NCBI GenBank assembly: GCA_963666945.2
Contig: CAXXRT010000002.1
Location: 1-44,908, forward strand
Direction of reading: 5' to 3'
DNA length: 44,908 bases
Source: G963666945 sp963666945
Lineage (GTDB): Bacteria; Bacteroidota; Bacteroidia; Bacteroidales; Marinifilaceae
Below are positions 27,471 to 34,372 of the stretch, piece after piece. Each line of letters starts with the position of its first letter. Within the stretch, counting starts at the first letter, position 1. The notes under the pieces were generated by a model that saw only the letters and a program-made list of their open reading frames with translations, was not told the origin of the DNA and did no database searches. The position numbers and the translations under genes were made by a program.

Positions 27471-28748
27471 TTAGTCTCTTAATCTTTCTACAAATGCCTC
27501 AACCCTTGTCTTTAACTGACCCATATCTTCCTGACTATAGTCAGTTTCAATAGTCAATGTAGGTATATCCTCATTTTCAAGTTCTTTCTCTACTCCCATT
27601 GCTTCGTGAGCATATGGCTGACAAAACTGAAGACCATAGTGAATAACACCGTCTGCATTGTATTTTTTCACCATTTCTTTTATATGCTCTAATCTGTCGT
27701 TGTTTGGTGTAAACACAGCACAGTCTATTTTGAAATATCTGTCAACAATAGCATCGATTAATTCATCAACAGTCTCCATATTCTCTTCAACAAGGAACTG
27801 TGTACCTCTTTCACCAGTACACATTTCTTCACCAACGATTACAGCACCCGATGTTTCAATAACATGAGGCAACTTCCAGTTAGGTACAGCCATTGGGCAA
27901 CCTGATACAATGATTCTTGGAGTATCTTTAGTAAACACCCCTTCATCGTCGGCAATTCTCTGTTCCAGCTCATCACAAATAGCATTTACAGAAGCAGTAA
28001 ATCTTTCTGGATTATCGTAAAAGAAAACCTGATTAGCCAATAAAGCATCCAATCCCGAAATAGGAGCTGGAAGAGCTGCCCTTAACTGAGACAACCTATA
28101 CATAGCCTTTCTTTTTTCATTAACAATCTTAATACCCTTTTTAAGAGTCTCAATAGTTATTTTATTTCCTGTAATCTCTTCCAGTTGTTTTGCAAAACGT
28201 TTATATTCTGTCTTTAAAAGTTCTCTTCCCGACTGCGACTTCATCTGAGGAAGATCCATAACATACAGGTTATCAACTATCTTCCCATAAGCCTCATATG
28301 CTTTTTTCTTACCATCGCATGTATTCTCTCCCACTATTAAGTCAGTAGCCTCGATATAAGGACAAACTTTTGCAAGCTTGAATCCGAAAGCCGACTTAAT
28401 AAGGGCACAGGTATTTCTTGGTATATACTGTTCTGCTGCCTCAGAGGCCAATTCTGCACCTGCACAAAGCCCCACCTGTATTCCGTTAACCGCCAATACC
28501 AATTCCTCAGGAACAAACACGCAAAAGGTACCTATAACTTTTCTTCCCTCCTTGCGTGCATCCATAAGCTCCTTAATTCTTAAACCATGGATTTCACTCA
28601 TTACAAAATCAAAATACTCCATTCCCTTTGGACGGTTATTTTGAGTTAAAAATATTTGTTGATAAGCCTCACCTAAAACATTAAGTAATCCATCGTGAGC
28701 GGCTAAATCAATACCCATCTCAGACCACATTTCTCTGTAATCAGACAT
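27471..28748 (-). CDS. Double-cubane-cluster reductase (2-hydroxyacyl-CoA dehydratase-related, YjiM-like)
   Basis: Iron-sulfur reductase of 425 residues of the HgdB-related class that holds a double-cubane [8Fe-9S] cluster and receives electrons from the adjacent activase. Conserved cysteines lie in TFCVFVPEEL, VGLCAGAEL, RNTCALIKSAFG, AKVCPYIEATD, GENTCDGKKKAYE, VSGCPMAVPNWK, GEEMCTGERGT and LQFCQPYAHEA. Relatives reduce small molecules such as acetylene in vitro; the natural substrate is unknown. The start ATG 28748 follows AGGAGG by 6 nt, a canonical Shine-Dalgarno rare in this phylum and compatible with transfer from a Firmicute-like donor. It lies between selA and the activase gene, so a selenium-linked role is possible. 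Confidence 0.92.
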   Translation of the reverse strand: MSDYREMWSEMGIDLAAHDGLLNVLGEAYQQIFLTQNNRPKGMEYFDFVMSEIHGLRIKELMDARKEGRKVIGTFCVFVPEELVLAVNGIQVGLCAGAELASEAAEQYIPRNTCALIKSAFGFKLAKVCPYIEATDLIVGENTCDGKKKAYEAYGKIVDNLYVMDLPQMKSQSGRELLKTEYKRFAKQLEEITGNKITIETLKKGIKIVNEKRKAMYRLSQLRAALPAPISGLDALLANQVFFYDNPERFTASVNAICDELEQRIADDEGVFTKDTPRIIVSGCPMAVPNWKLPHVIETSGAVIVGEEMCTGERGTQFLVEENMETVDELIDAIVDRYFKIDCAVFTPNNDRLEHIKEMVKKYNADGVIHYGLQFCQPYAHEAMGVEKELENEDIPTLTIETDYSQEDMGQLKTRVEAFVERLRD

Positions 28749-28795
28749 AATTTTCCTCCTAATAAAAAGTTATTGTTAAATAAATAAGATTAATA

Positions 28796-30208
28796 CTATT
28801 TAATCACCCCACCATAAGCATCATTAATTGCAGCAGCGATCTCCTTGATACTCTCTTTTTCAAGAGTGAGAGCATCGAAAAAAATGGAGCCGCTAATTAA
28901 ATTTGAAAGAATCGGTTTTTCCTGCTGCAATAAAGCATGATACAACTCTTTACCCTTACCTTTCTGGTTAGATTTTGGAATATCGAAATTAAGTTTTACT
29001 GAAAAACTGTCTATTCCAAGATCGGGTAAAGTTCCTCCTCCATACTGAGCCTTGCTTTCGGTTATCTCAGAACTGATTCCTAATGAATCAAGCTCCGCTT
29101 TCAACAATTCAGCAGTCTCCCTGATCTCGTCCTTAGACTTATTAAGTGTTTTAAATAGTATATTTTTTTCAAAAAGATCTTTATCATTCAGATAATAACT
29201 ACAGGCGGTTTCCAATAAAGCCAATGTGGTTTTACATACCCTAAGAGCCCTCATCATAGGTTCTTTCTTGATCTTTTCAATATATTTCTTTTTACCGGCA
29301 ATAATACCAGCCTGAGGACCTCCTAAAAGTTTATCCCCGCTAAAACAAATAATATCAATTCCTGTATCAAGAGCCTCTCTAACGTCAGGTTCATTCTTCA
29401 AGGCATCCTTATCGACCTTTCTTAAAAGACCAGAACCAATGTCGTAAACAACCGGGATGTTGTTTTTATTACCAAGATCGACCAACTCTTCAAGTTCAAC
29501 CTCATGGGTAAAACCTTTAATCACGTAGTTTGATTTGTGGGCCTTAAACAAGATAGCAGTCTCATCGGAAATAGCATCCCTGTAATCTTCTATCTTAGTC
29601 TTATTGGTGGCACCCACTTCCACCATCTTACAATCAGAGGCAGCCATTATCTCGGGAATCCTGAACGATCCACCAATCTCTATAAGCTCTCCCCGGGATA
29701 CAATAACCTCCTTGTCCTTTGCAAAAGTCTTTAAAATAAGCATTACCGCCGCAGCGTTGTTATTCACAACCACCACATCCTCTGCTCCGGTCAGGTACTT
29801 AAGGATATCAGCAGCATGATCGTTTCTATGCCCTCTTTTGCCTTTTAATAAATCGAATTCAAGATTGTTATATCCTCTTAACACATCGGTAATACTTTGC
29901 AGCAAATGTTCTCCCATGGGAGCACGACCAAGATTAGTATGTATTACAATACCCGATGCATTAATTACCTGTCTAAGACTGTTAGAGGTAATTTTTTTAG
30001 AAAGATACCTCACCCTTTCAACAAGAGTCTCAATATCCGGAGCTTTAGCGCCATTTAAAATATCATTACGAAAGCCACTTAAAACATGTCTTGTGGCGTA
30101 CTTCACGGGATCTTCCCCATATTGGGCAATCATTTGCTTAACCTCAGGCAAACAAATAAATTTATCGACACCCGGAAGTTTTTTAAACTCTTCCCTAAAT
30201 GAATTCAT
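28796..30208 (-). CDS. selA: L-seryl-tRNA(Sec) selenium transferase
   Basis: PLP enzyme that converts Ser-tRNA(Sec) to Sec-tRNA(Sec) with selenophosphate. Intact at 470 residues, the normal SelA length. Seen: the N-terminal domain (MNSFREEFKKLPGVDKFI), VINASGIVIHTNLGRAPMG, GAEDVVVVNNNAAAVMLIL, GELIEIGGSFRIPEIMAAS and the PLP lysine in CFSGDKLLGGPQAGIIAG near residue 293. A tRNA-Sec gene ends 35 nt upstream of its start and the two are probably on one transcript; the double-cubane gene begins 47 nt downstream. selD is not in the window. Its integrity contrasts with the shattered selB 4 kb away. Confidence 0.97.
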   Translation of the reverse strand: MNSFREEFKKLPGVDKFICLPEVKQMIAQYGEDPVKYATRHVLSGFRNDILNGAKAPDIETLVERVRYLSKKITSNSLRQVINASGIVIHTNLGRAPMGEHLLQSITDVLRGYNNLEFDLLKGKRGHRNDHAADILKYLTGAEDVVVVNNNAAAVMLILKTFAKDKEVIVSRGELIEIGGSFRIPEIMAASDCKMVEVGATNKTKIEDYRDAISDETAILFKAHKSNYVIKGFTHEVELEELVDLGNKNNIPVVYDIGSGLLRKVDKDALKNEPDVREALDTGIDIICFSGDKLLGGPQAGIIAGKKKYIEKIKKEPMMRALRVCKTTLALLETACSYYLNDKDLFEKNILFKTLNKSKDEIRETAELLKAELDSLGISSEITESKAQYGGGTLPDLGIDSFSVKLNFDIPKSNQKGKGKELYHALLQQEKPILSNLISGSIFFDALTLEKESIKEIAAAINDAYGGVIK

Positions 30209-30242
30209 TTCAATTCAGTGTTTAGGCAGCAAATTATTTTAC

Positions 30243-30337
30243 TGGCAGAGGAGGCAGGAATCGAACCTGCCACAGCTGGTTTTATCCATCTGTTACTGGT
30301 TTTGAAGACCAGGTGAAACACCAGTCTCGTCCCCTCT
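30243..30337 (-). tRNA. selC: tRNA-Sec (UCA anticodon), copy 2, CCA encoded
   Basis: Selenocysteine tRNA of 95 nt including an encoded CCA (30245-30243). Anticodon arm CTGGT-CTTCAAA-ACCAG, long variable arm and T-arm are the same as in the copy at 25030-25122; the D-loop is one base shorter (GGTG-TTT-CACC) and the stretch between acceptor and D-stem differs (GACGAGA here, GATGGAA there). Acceptor plus T-stem give 7+5 bp by my pairing. The G discriminator followed by CCA suggests this is the better-preserved copy. It directly precedes selA. Confidence 0.95.
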
Positions 30338-30507
30338 ATTAATAATTTGTGCTTATTATCATTAATCTGTCGCTAAACTAATTGAATAATTTTTTAGAAT
30401 ACAATAAAAAAAGTTAAGCAAATATGTAAATTAAGTATTTTTAGGAAAACTTTAACAGATTTCTATAAATGATATCCTTATTAAATATTAAATTTATTTC
30501 CCTTCTA

Positions 30508-30717
30508 TTACTCGTATTTCTTTTTAACCTCCTTATGCCTTATATAATCAACACAATTACGTTGAACCATTTTATACAGAAGAGGTTTTATGGGATATGA
30601 AAAATCGAACTCGCTATTTTTAGACCATAAATTCTCAAACACATCATTGACAACATCCTTTGAAGCCTCACTATCATTAAGAAAACTAAGAGCATTGTAA
30701 TATAAGGATTCGTATTC
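30508..30717 (-). pseudogene. ECF sigma factor fragment (region 2 only)
   Basis: An open stretch of 69 codons without a start codon, reading YESLYYNALSFLNDSEASKDVVNDVFENLW and later MVQRNCVDYIRHKEVKKKYE, matches region 2 of a Bacteroidota ECF sigma factor. A TAA precedes it in frame, and it stops before region 4. Both ends of the gene are lost, so it is a relic. The thioredoxin-family relic upstream may have belonged to the same regulated locus. Confidence 0.75.
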
Positions 30718-30827
30718 TTAAACTATTTTTCAAAAGTTTGTTTATTTATCCTATTGTTTCCTATAATTTCCTTTTAAACATTCCTAATGCTAAAGTAATG
30801 TTTTTTTGGGGGATAATTCAAAAAACT

Positions 30828-30853
30828 GGGCATCCACAAAATGGTAGATGCCC
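30828..30853 (-). terminator. Intrinsic terminator after the thioredoxin-family relic
   Basis: On the minus strand GGGCATC (30853-30847) pairs with GATGCCC (30834-30828), followed by AGTTTTTTG, 38 nt past the stop of the thioredoxin-family gene. It is a well-formed intrinsic terminator. Confidence 0.75.
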
Positions 30854-30890
30854 TGAAATCACATAGGAATTGTAATTTAAACAATTAATT

Positions 30891-32073
30891 TTACTTAGTA
30901 ATTAAATTTTCAATTTTTTCATAAAACTCTTTACCATCTCCAACTGACCTAAATACAATTTTTCCTTCTTTATCTATAAATATCTTTGTCGGATATCCCT
31001 GTACATTAAACATATTTACAAAATTGTTGTCCTTCTTATCGGATTTTATATGAATCCAATTAAAATCCTCAGTATAACGAGATTTCAACCATATGTCTTT
31101 TGTATCTCCACAATTAACGGCTATGACTTCTAATCTATCAATATACTTATCTCTAAACTCTAATAAATGAGGCATACCAGCACAACAAGCTCCACACCAT
31201 GTTCCCCAAAAATCCATAATCACATATTTCCCTCTTAAACTTTTAATATCAAAAACATTACCATCAATAGTATGATTTGTTTTAAAATCAACAACATTTC
31301 CGGCTTTAGTTTTTAAATACCCTTCTACTCTTGTTTTTAAAGCTTTATAATAAGAATTGTTGTAATATTTTTTCATCTACTTTTTCCAAATACGTTATTA
31401 CCTCATCCATCTCTATTTGAGAGCGAATAATCATATCTTCTGCCAGCCATAAAGCGGCAATAGAGGAAGGATTTTGCTTAAGAAAATCAAGTCTTATTTT
31501 ATTTTCTTTCTCATAAAGACAGGCAATTTCTTTCTCAATATTATCAATTTCATCTTTAGATAAAGACTTATTTACAGCCTTTCTCACCATAAGATTAGCT
31601 CCTTCATTCATGACAGGATTTAGCTCTTTATTCAATTATGCCAACTTATTGTTCTCTCCACCATCTTTAGGATAGGCATTAACAAAATCTAAAACATTAC
31701 CCGATACTTTTATATCTGCACCCGGATAAGCAATAAAAAATGAGATTAATTTTTCTCTTTCATGACTGACAGATTATTAGCTTTCAGCCACGCCTCACAT
31801 TCAATATATATATTAGCGATACTTTTAACAGGATCAATATCCGGATGTTTAATTAATTCACATATATAAAATGGAAGATAAACTGAACTGCTCAATTTTA
31901 TAATTTCATTAAACTGCTCTCTAAATAAACTTATAATATCATCGCTATAAGTCTCTGCAGTCAGGGTTTTATTATTCCTGAAATTATCTACTATAGAATA
32001 CCCTAACTCCTTTTCAATAATTTTTATTTCATGGATAATAGAAAGAACAACAACAGTAGATTTTTCAACTATT
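30891..32073 (-). pseudogene. TlpA-like thioredoxin-family gene with DUF4369-like N-terminus, broken and cut by the prophage
   Basis: The 3' part (31376-30891, 161 codons) is an intact TlpA/AhpC-type thioredoxin domain: VIMDFWGTWCGACCAGMPHLLEF (CGAC active site plus an extra Cys) and VQGYPTKIFIDKEGKIV with the cis-Pro. Upstream pieces lie in other frames. VDEK-YYNNSYYK is broken by an extra A in an A6 run near 31365. LA-stop-LNKELNPVMNEG has a TAA near 31636. AYPGADIKVSGNVLDFVNAYPKDGG (about 31640-31740) is DUF4369-like. The stretch 31758-32073 is open for about 105 codons (helical, no start codon, family not recognised) and may be the original N-terminus or another gene; it ends where the prophage end sequences begin. 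At least three lesions show the gene is dead. Confidence 0.75.
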
Positions 32074-32081
32074 TAGAGGGG

Positions 32082-32191
32082 GTAAAACGAAATGTGTAAA
32101 AATATAATATTAGCAAAAACCGCTAAACCCCCCATGCTTATTAATAATAACAAAGATTAAACGAGAATTTGAGAGTAAAACGAAATGTGTA
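32082..32191 (+). repeat. 17-nt direct repeats at the prophage left end, likely transposase-binding sites
   Basis: GTAAAACGAAATGTGTA occurs at 32082-32098 and again, identical, at 32175-32191, 93 nt apart in the same orientation. A weaker relative (TTAAACGAGAATTTG) lies at about 32158-32172. Mu ends carry several spaced binding sites for MuA, so these are proposed as the left-end sites of this phage. The first copy probably lies at or within a few bases of the element terminus. Confidence 0.65.
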
Positions 32192-32389
32192 TATTAGTTT
32201 AATTTTGGTTTAATTTCAGATCTAAAAATGTTAATACCGGATTTGGTTGTTTAATGATTGGCTGATTATTTGTATCGTTGAATAACTTCTTACACATAGA
32301 TGGCATAATACTTTCCGCTAAACGCTGTTTTTAAAGGGATTTAAGCCGATATCAAACCACTTTCGACATATCTATCCAATAATATATTT

Positions 32390-32407
32390 AGCTCCTTAAT
32401 TGGGGCT
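32390..32407 (+). terminator. Intrinsic terminator near the prophage left end
   Basis: AGCTCC (32390-32395) pairs with GGGGCT (32402-32407) with one T-G pair, followed by TTTTTTATTG. It faces inward on the plus strand and could block host read-through into the prophage. Confidence 0.55.
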
Positions 32408-32465
32408 TTTTTATTGTTGAAATGGTAAATCTTGATTGTTTCTTATTTTGCTAAAATATGTCTTT

Positions 32466-32499
32466 GGTTCTTCAATTGGTTCTTCAATTGGTTCTTCAA
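32466..32499. repeat. 12-nt tandem repeat, about 2.8 copies
   Basis: GGTTCTTCAATT is repeated head to tail at 32466-32477, 32478-32489 and partially at 32490-32499, inside the prophage left-end region. No gene clearly contains it. Confidence 0.8.
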
Positions 32500-32758
32500 A
32501 ACATGGTATTTTTAAGCCTTTTTAAAATACTTTATTGCCATAATAATACTAAAAAACAGGCAAAAACATGTTTAAGATACCCTTTATTACCACCGAAACA
32601 ATATTGAAAACAGAATACTGTAGCAATATAAGCATCTGTAGTTCAATGACAATTGATTATAAATAATTAAGGATACGTATTTTATTTTGTGTGTGTTTCA
32701 GACTATGCATGATTAATTCGATTTCATAGCTTTTATAACTATACTTTTAAAGTTGGTT

Positions 32759-33427
32759 TTATTTTGGATTATATACAAAGCAAACTCTTTGTATTTCTAT
32801 AATATCGGATTTATATATTTTAAAACGTGGGTAATTAGGACTAACACACCATAAAATATTTTCATTTTCAAAATCAGGTTCTATACGTTTGATCATTCTG
32901 TCTTCATGGGTAATAATCAGATATATTCTTTCTGTATTAAGAGTGTCCCAGTTATTCATTTTTCGCACACCTATTATAGCACCATTAGATATTTCAGGTT
33001 CCATTGACATACCAGATACAGGTAATATGTTTTCTGCGACATCAATGCCAGGCAAATCTTTTATATATCCAGTCGGTTTTGTAGCACCGATAATCTCTTC
33101 TACGCTATGACCTGCTGATACAGGAAGATTCCAATATGGAACAGCCCCTTGCGGTAACGAACCTGTTTCAACAATTGAAACAGGTTTTTCTTCAATGAGC
33201 ATTTCCCCTTTACCTGTTAATAGCCACGTTGGATTAATTATTTCAGAATATTCTGAAATATATAATTTATTGAAAAAATCAAAGCTAGGATTAGCCTTGC
33301 CGTTAATTATATCGTAAATTGCCTGAGAACGAGCATATCCAAGTTTTTTAGCAAAAACATTTCTAGTAATACCCAAGTAATCAAGTATTTGTAGTATTCG
33401 TTCAGATATTTCTGTATTTTTCTCCAT
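32759..33427 (-). CDS. Prophage repressor with HTH and S24 (LexA-like) peptidase domain
   Basis: CI/LexA-type repressor of 222 residues that should hold the prophage silent. The N-terminal helix-turn-helix is ILDYLGITRNVFAKKLGYARSQAIYDIINGKANPSF (about 13-48). The C-terminal S24 domain has the nucleophile Ser in LPVSGMSMEPEISNG and the base Lys in EDRMIKRIEPD, so self-cleavage after DNA damage is expected. It is transcribed away from the early genes, with a perfect palindromic operator in the gap before its start and a second palindrome inside its own reading frame. The closest family is phage repressors of XRE-S24 type. Confidence 0.93.
   Translation of the reverse strand: MEKNTEISERILQILDYLGITRNVFAKKLGYARSQAIYDIINGKANPSFDFFNKLYISEYSEIINPTWLLTGKGEMLIEEKPVSIVETGSLPQGAVPYWNLPVSAGHSVEEIIGATKPTGYIKDLPGIDVAENILPVSGMSMEPEISNGAIIGVRKMNNWDTLNTERIYLIITHEDRMIKRIEPDFENENILWCVSPNYPRFKIYKSDIIEIQRVCFVYNPK
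33241..33258. promoter_or_regulatory. Intragenic operator-like palindrome in the repressor gene
   Basis: TTTCAGAATATTCTGAAA is a perfect 18-nt palindrome sharing the core TTCAGAATATTCTGAA with the intergenic operator. It lies about 170 nt inside the repressor gene and may give cooperative or autoregulatory binding. Confidence 0.65.
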
Positions 33428-33440
33428 TTAAAATTTGTTT

Positions 33441-33460
33441 TATTCAGAATATTCTGAATA
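33441..33460. promoter_or_regulatory. Prophage operator between repressor and early genes
   Basis: TATTCAGAATATTCTGAATA is a perfect 20-nt palindrome 14 nt upstream of the repressor start and 31 nt upstream of the first plus-strand ATG. It overlaps the zone where divergent promoters should lie, so it is the likely repressor operator. A degenerate relative (TTCAGATATTTCTG) lies inside the repressor gene at about 33401-33414. Confidence 0.75.
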
Positions 33461-33524
33461 TATTTGTAACAAATAATTGTTTTAACAACGAATGTATGAA
33501 AAATTATTAATAATAAAAACAGGT

Positions 33525-33731
33525 ATGGGACGAAGAAGAAAAATAGTACGAAGGGAGATATTACTTGAGTCTTACTTAAAACAGCAGATAGCGGATGAGT
33601 TAAATACAACCACTCAGACAGTAAGGCAGGCTCTCAAGTATGTCAACAACTCAAAGCTTGGAATGAATATTCGCAAAAGAGCTAAGGAACTACTGGAGGA
33701 CGAAGCTGAAGGTATTGAGGATTTTGAATAA
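33525..33731 (+). CDS. Small DNA-binding protein, first early gene of the prophage
   Basis: Basic protein of 68 residues (MGRRRKIVRREILLESYLKQQIADELNTTTQTVRQALKYVNNS...) with a clear helix-turn-helix (QQIADELNTTTQTVRQAL). Its position opposite the repressor suggests a Cro/Ner-like regulator that shuts off or redirects early transcription. The start is set at ATG 33525; a longer form would begin at ATG 33492 and add 11 residues unlike an HTH protein. The acidic C-terminal tail is intact. Confidence 0.7.
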   Translation: MGRRRKIVRREILLESYLKQQIADELNTTTQTVRQALKYVNNSKLGMNIRKRAKELLEDEAEGIEDFE

Positions 33732-33743
33732 AGAAAGTATAAA

Positions 33744-33890
33744 ATGAAAAATATACTTCAAATACTTTTCAATAAAATAAGGCTATATCGAGAAAATGAA
33801 CGCAAGGAAAAAGAGGCGATAAAACTTTACCACCTCCATCTAGAAAAAATTAAAGATAGTACTAACAACAAATACAATATTTATGGATAA
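33744..33890 (+). CDS. Small charged prophage protein, unknown
   Basis: A 48-residue lysine- and glutamate-rich peptide (MKNILQILFNKIRLYRENERKEKEAIKLYH...) starting 12 nt after the HTH gene, in an operon-like position. It is probably helical throughout. No family recognised; support comes from spacing and composition only. Confidence 0.45.
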   Translation: MKNILQILFNKIRLYRENERKEKEAIKLYHLHLEKIKDSTNNKYNIYG

Positions 33891-33913
33891 TTTTCTAAGA
33901 TTCAGGAAAAAAA

Positions 33914-34309
33914 CTAATCACAAAATTCGTTTAACTTCTCAAGAAAGGAGTTGTTATATGCGACAAATGGGTCGAATAGGTTTGGTACTTGCAACAAGCC
34001 CCATTGGGCGTAAATACTTAATGCTTGGCGAAACAGACAACATTCCCTGTAAGTACCAATAAAGGAATAAGGAATAGAGGACTTTGATATTGGGATATTT
34101 CCATTTACAACATTCTCAGAATTATTCTTATTGCCTTGACTGGCATTAAATGACTTAAGAAAATTAGTTGTGTTTTTACAATATTCTTTAAATCTGATTT
34201 TGTTAGTGTCCTCTATTAAAATTAATCCTTGAAATTGGTATAACTGATCCAGCATAATAGATAAAATTAAATGTTTAACAATTGTTTTTAGGGTTAACAA
34301 AGTTAACAT
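33914..34309 (-). CDS. Hypothetical antisense-strand ORF in the prophage early region
   Basis: Open frame of 131 codons on the minus strand, against the direction of the early genes. The C-terminal part (ECCLFRQALSIYAQWGLLQVPNLFDPFVAYNNSFLEKLNEFCD) has a protein-like composition, and such a length is unlikely by chance at this base composition. I recognise no family. An in-frame ATG at about 34256 is another possible start. It overlaps a short plus-strand ORF with a better ribosome site, so one of the two may be spurious. Confidence 0.35.
   Translation of the reverse strand: MLTLLTLKTIVKHLILSIMLDQLYQFQGLILIEDTNKIRFKEYCKNTTNFLKSFNASQGNKNNSENVVNGNIPISKSSIPYSFIGTYRECCLFRQALSIYAQWGLLQVPNLFDPFVAYNNSFLEKLNEFCD
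33958..34062 (+). CDS. Possible 34-residue peptide with a Shine-Dalgarno site
   Basis: MRQMGRIGLVLATSPIGRKYLMLGETDNIPCKYQ begins 7 nt after AAAGGAG. The spacing is canonical and other genes of this prophage also use such sites, but the peptide is short and unrecognised and overlaps the antisense frame. Confidence 0.25.
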   Translation: MRQMGRIGLVLATSPIGRKYLMLGETDNIPCKYQ

Positions 34310-34322
34310 TTTTTACTGACTG

Positions 34323-34355
34323 GCAGACACCGGGGTTCGAGTCCCCGGTGTCTGC
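34323..34355 (+). other. tRNA acceptor/T-arm-like minihelix 1
   Basis: A perfect 13-bp hairpin: GCAGACACCGGGG, loop TTCGAGT, CCCCGGTGTCTGC. The 7-nt loop has the T-loop consensus (TTCGA) and the stem could be read as an acceptor of 8 bp stacked on a T-stem of 5 bp. D, anticodon and variable arms are absent. It ends 17 nt before the transposase ATG and is followed by A's, so it is not an intrinsic terminator. See also the related element at 40725-40767. Confidence 0.6.
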
Positions 34356-34372
34356 AAAAAAAGAAAATAATC

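Larger units (their letters stand above)
32192..32758. other. Prophage left-end non-coding region
   Basis: About 570 AT-rich nt between the end repeats and the repressor gene. It holds a 12-nt tandem repeat, an intrinsic-terminator-like hairpin and two short stop-free stretches on the minus strand (for example MPSMCKKLFNDTNNQPIIKQPNPVLTFL near 32200-32311), too short to support as genes. Otherwise no feature was seen. Confidence 0.4.

Noticed and set aside
32200..32337. Short minus-strand peptide near the prophage left end
   Set aside because: About 35-45 codons with no ribosome site and no family; it could be a gene remnant but cannot be supported.
32466..32499. CRISPR-like array
   Set aside because: The unit is only 12 nt, repeats are directly adjacent without spacers, and no cas gene is in the window.
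34317..34360. A complete tRNA gene
   Set aside because: D-arm, anticodon arm and variable region are absent; only acceptor- and T-arm-like stems exist.
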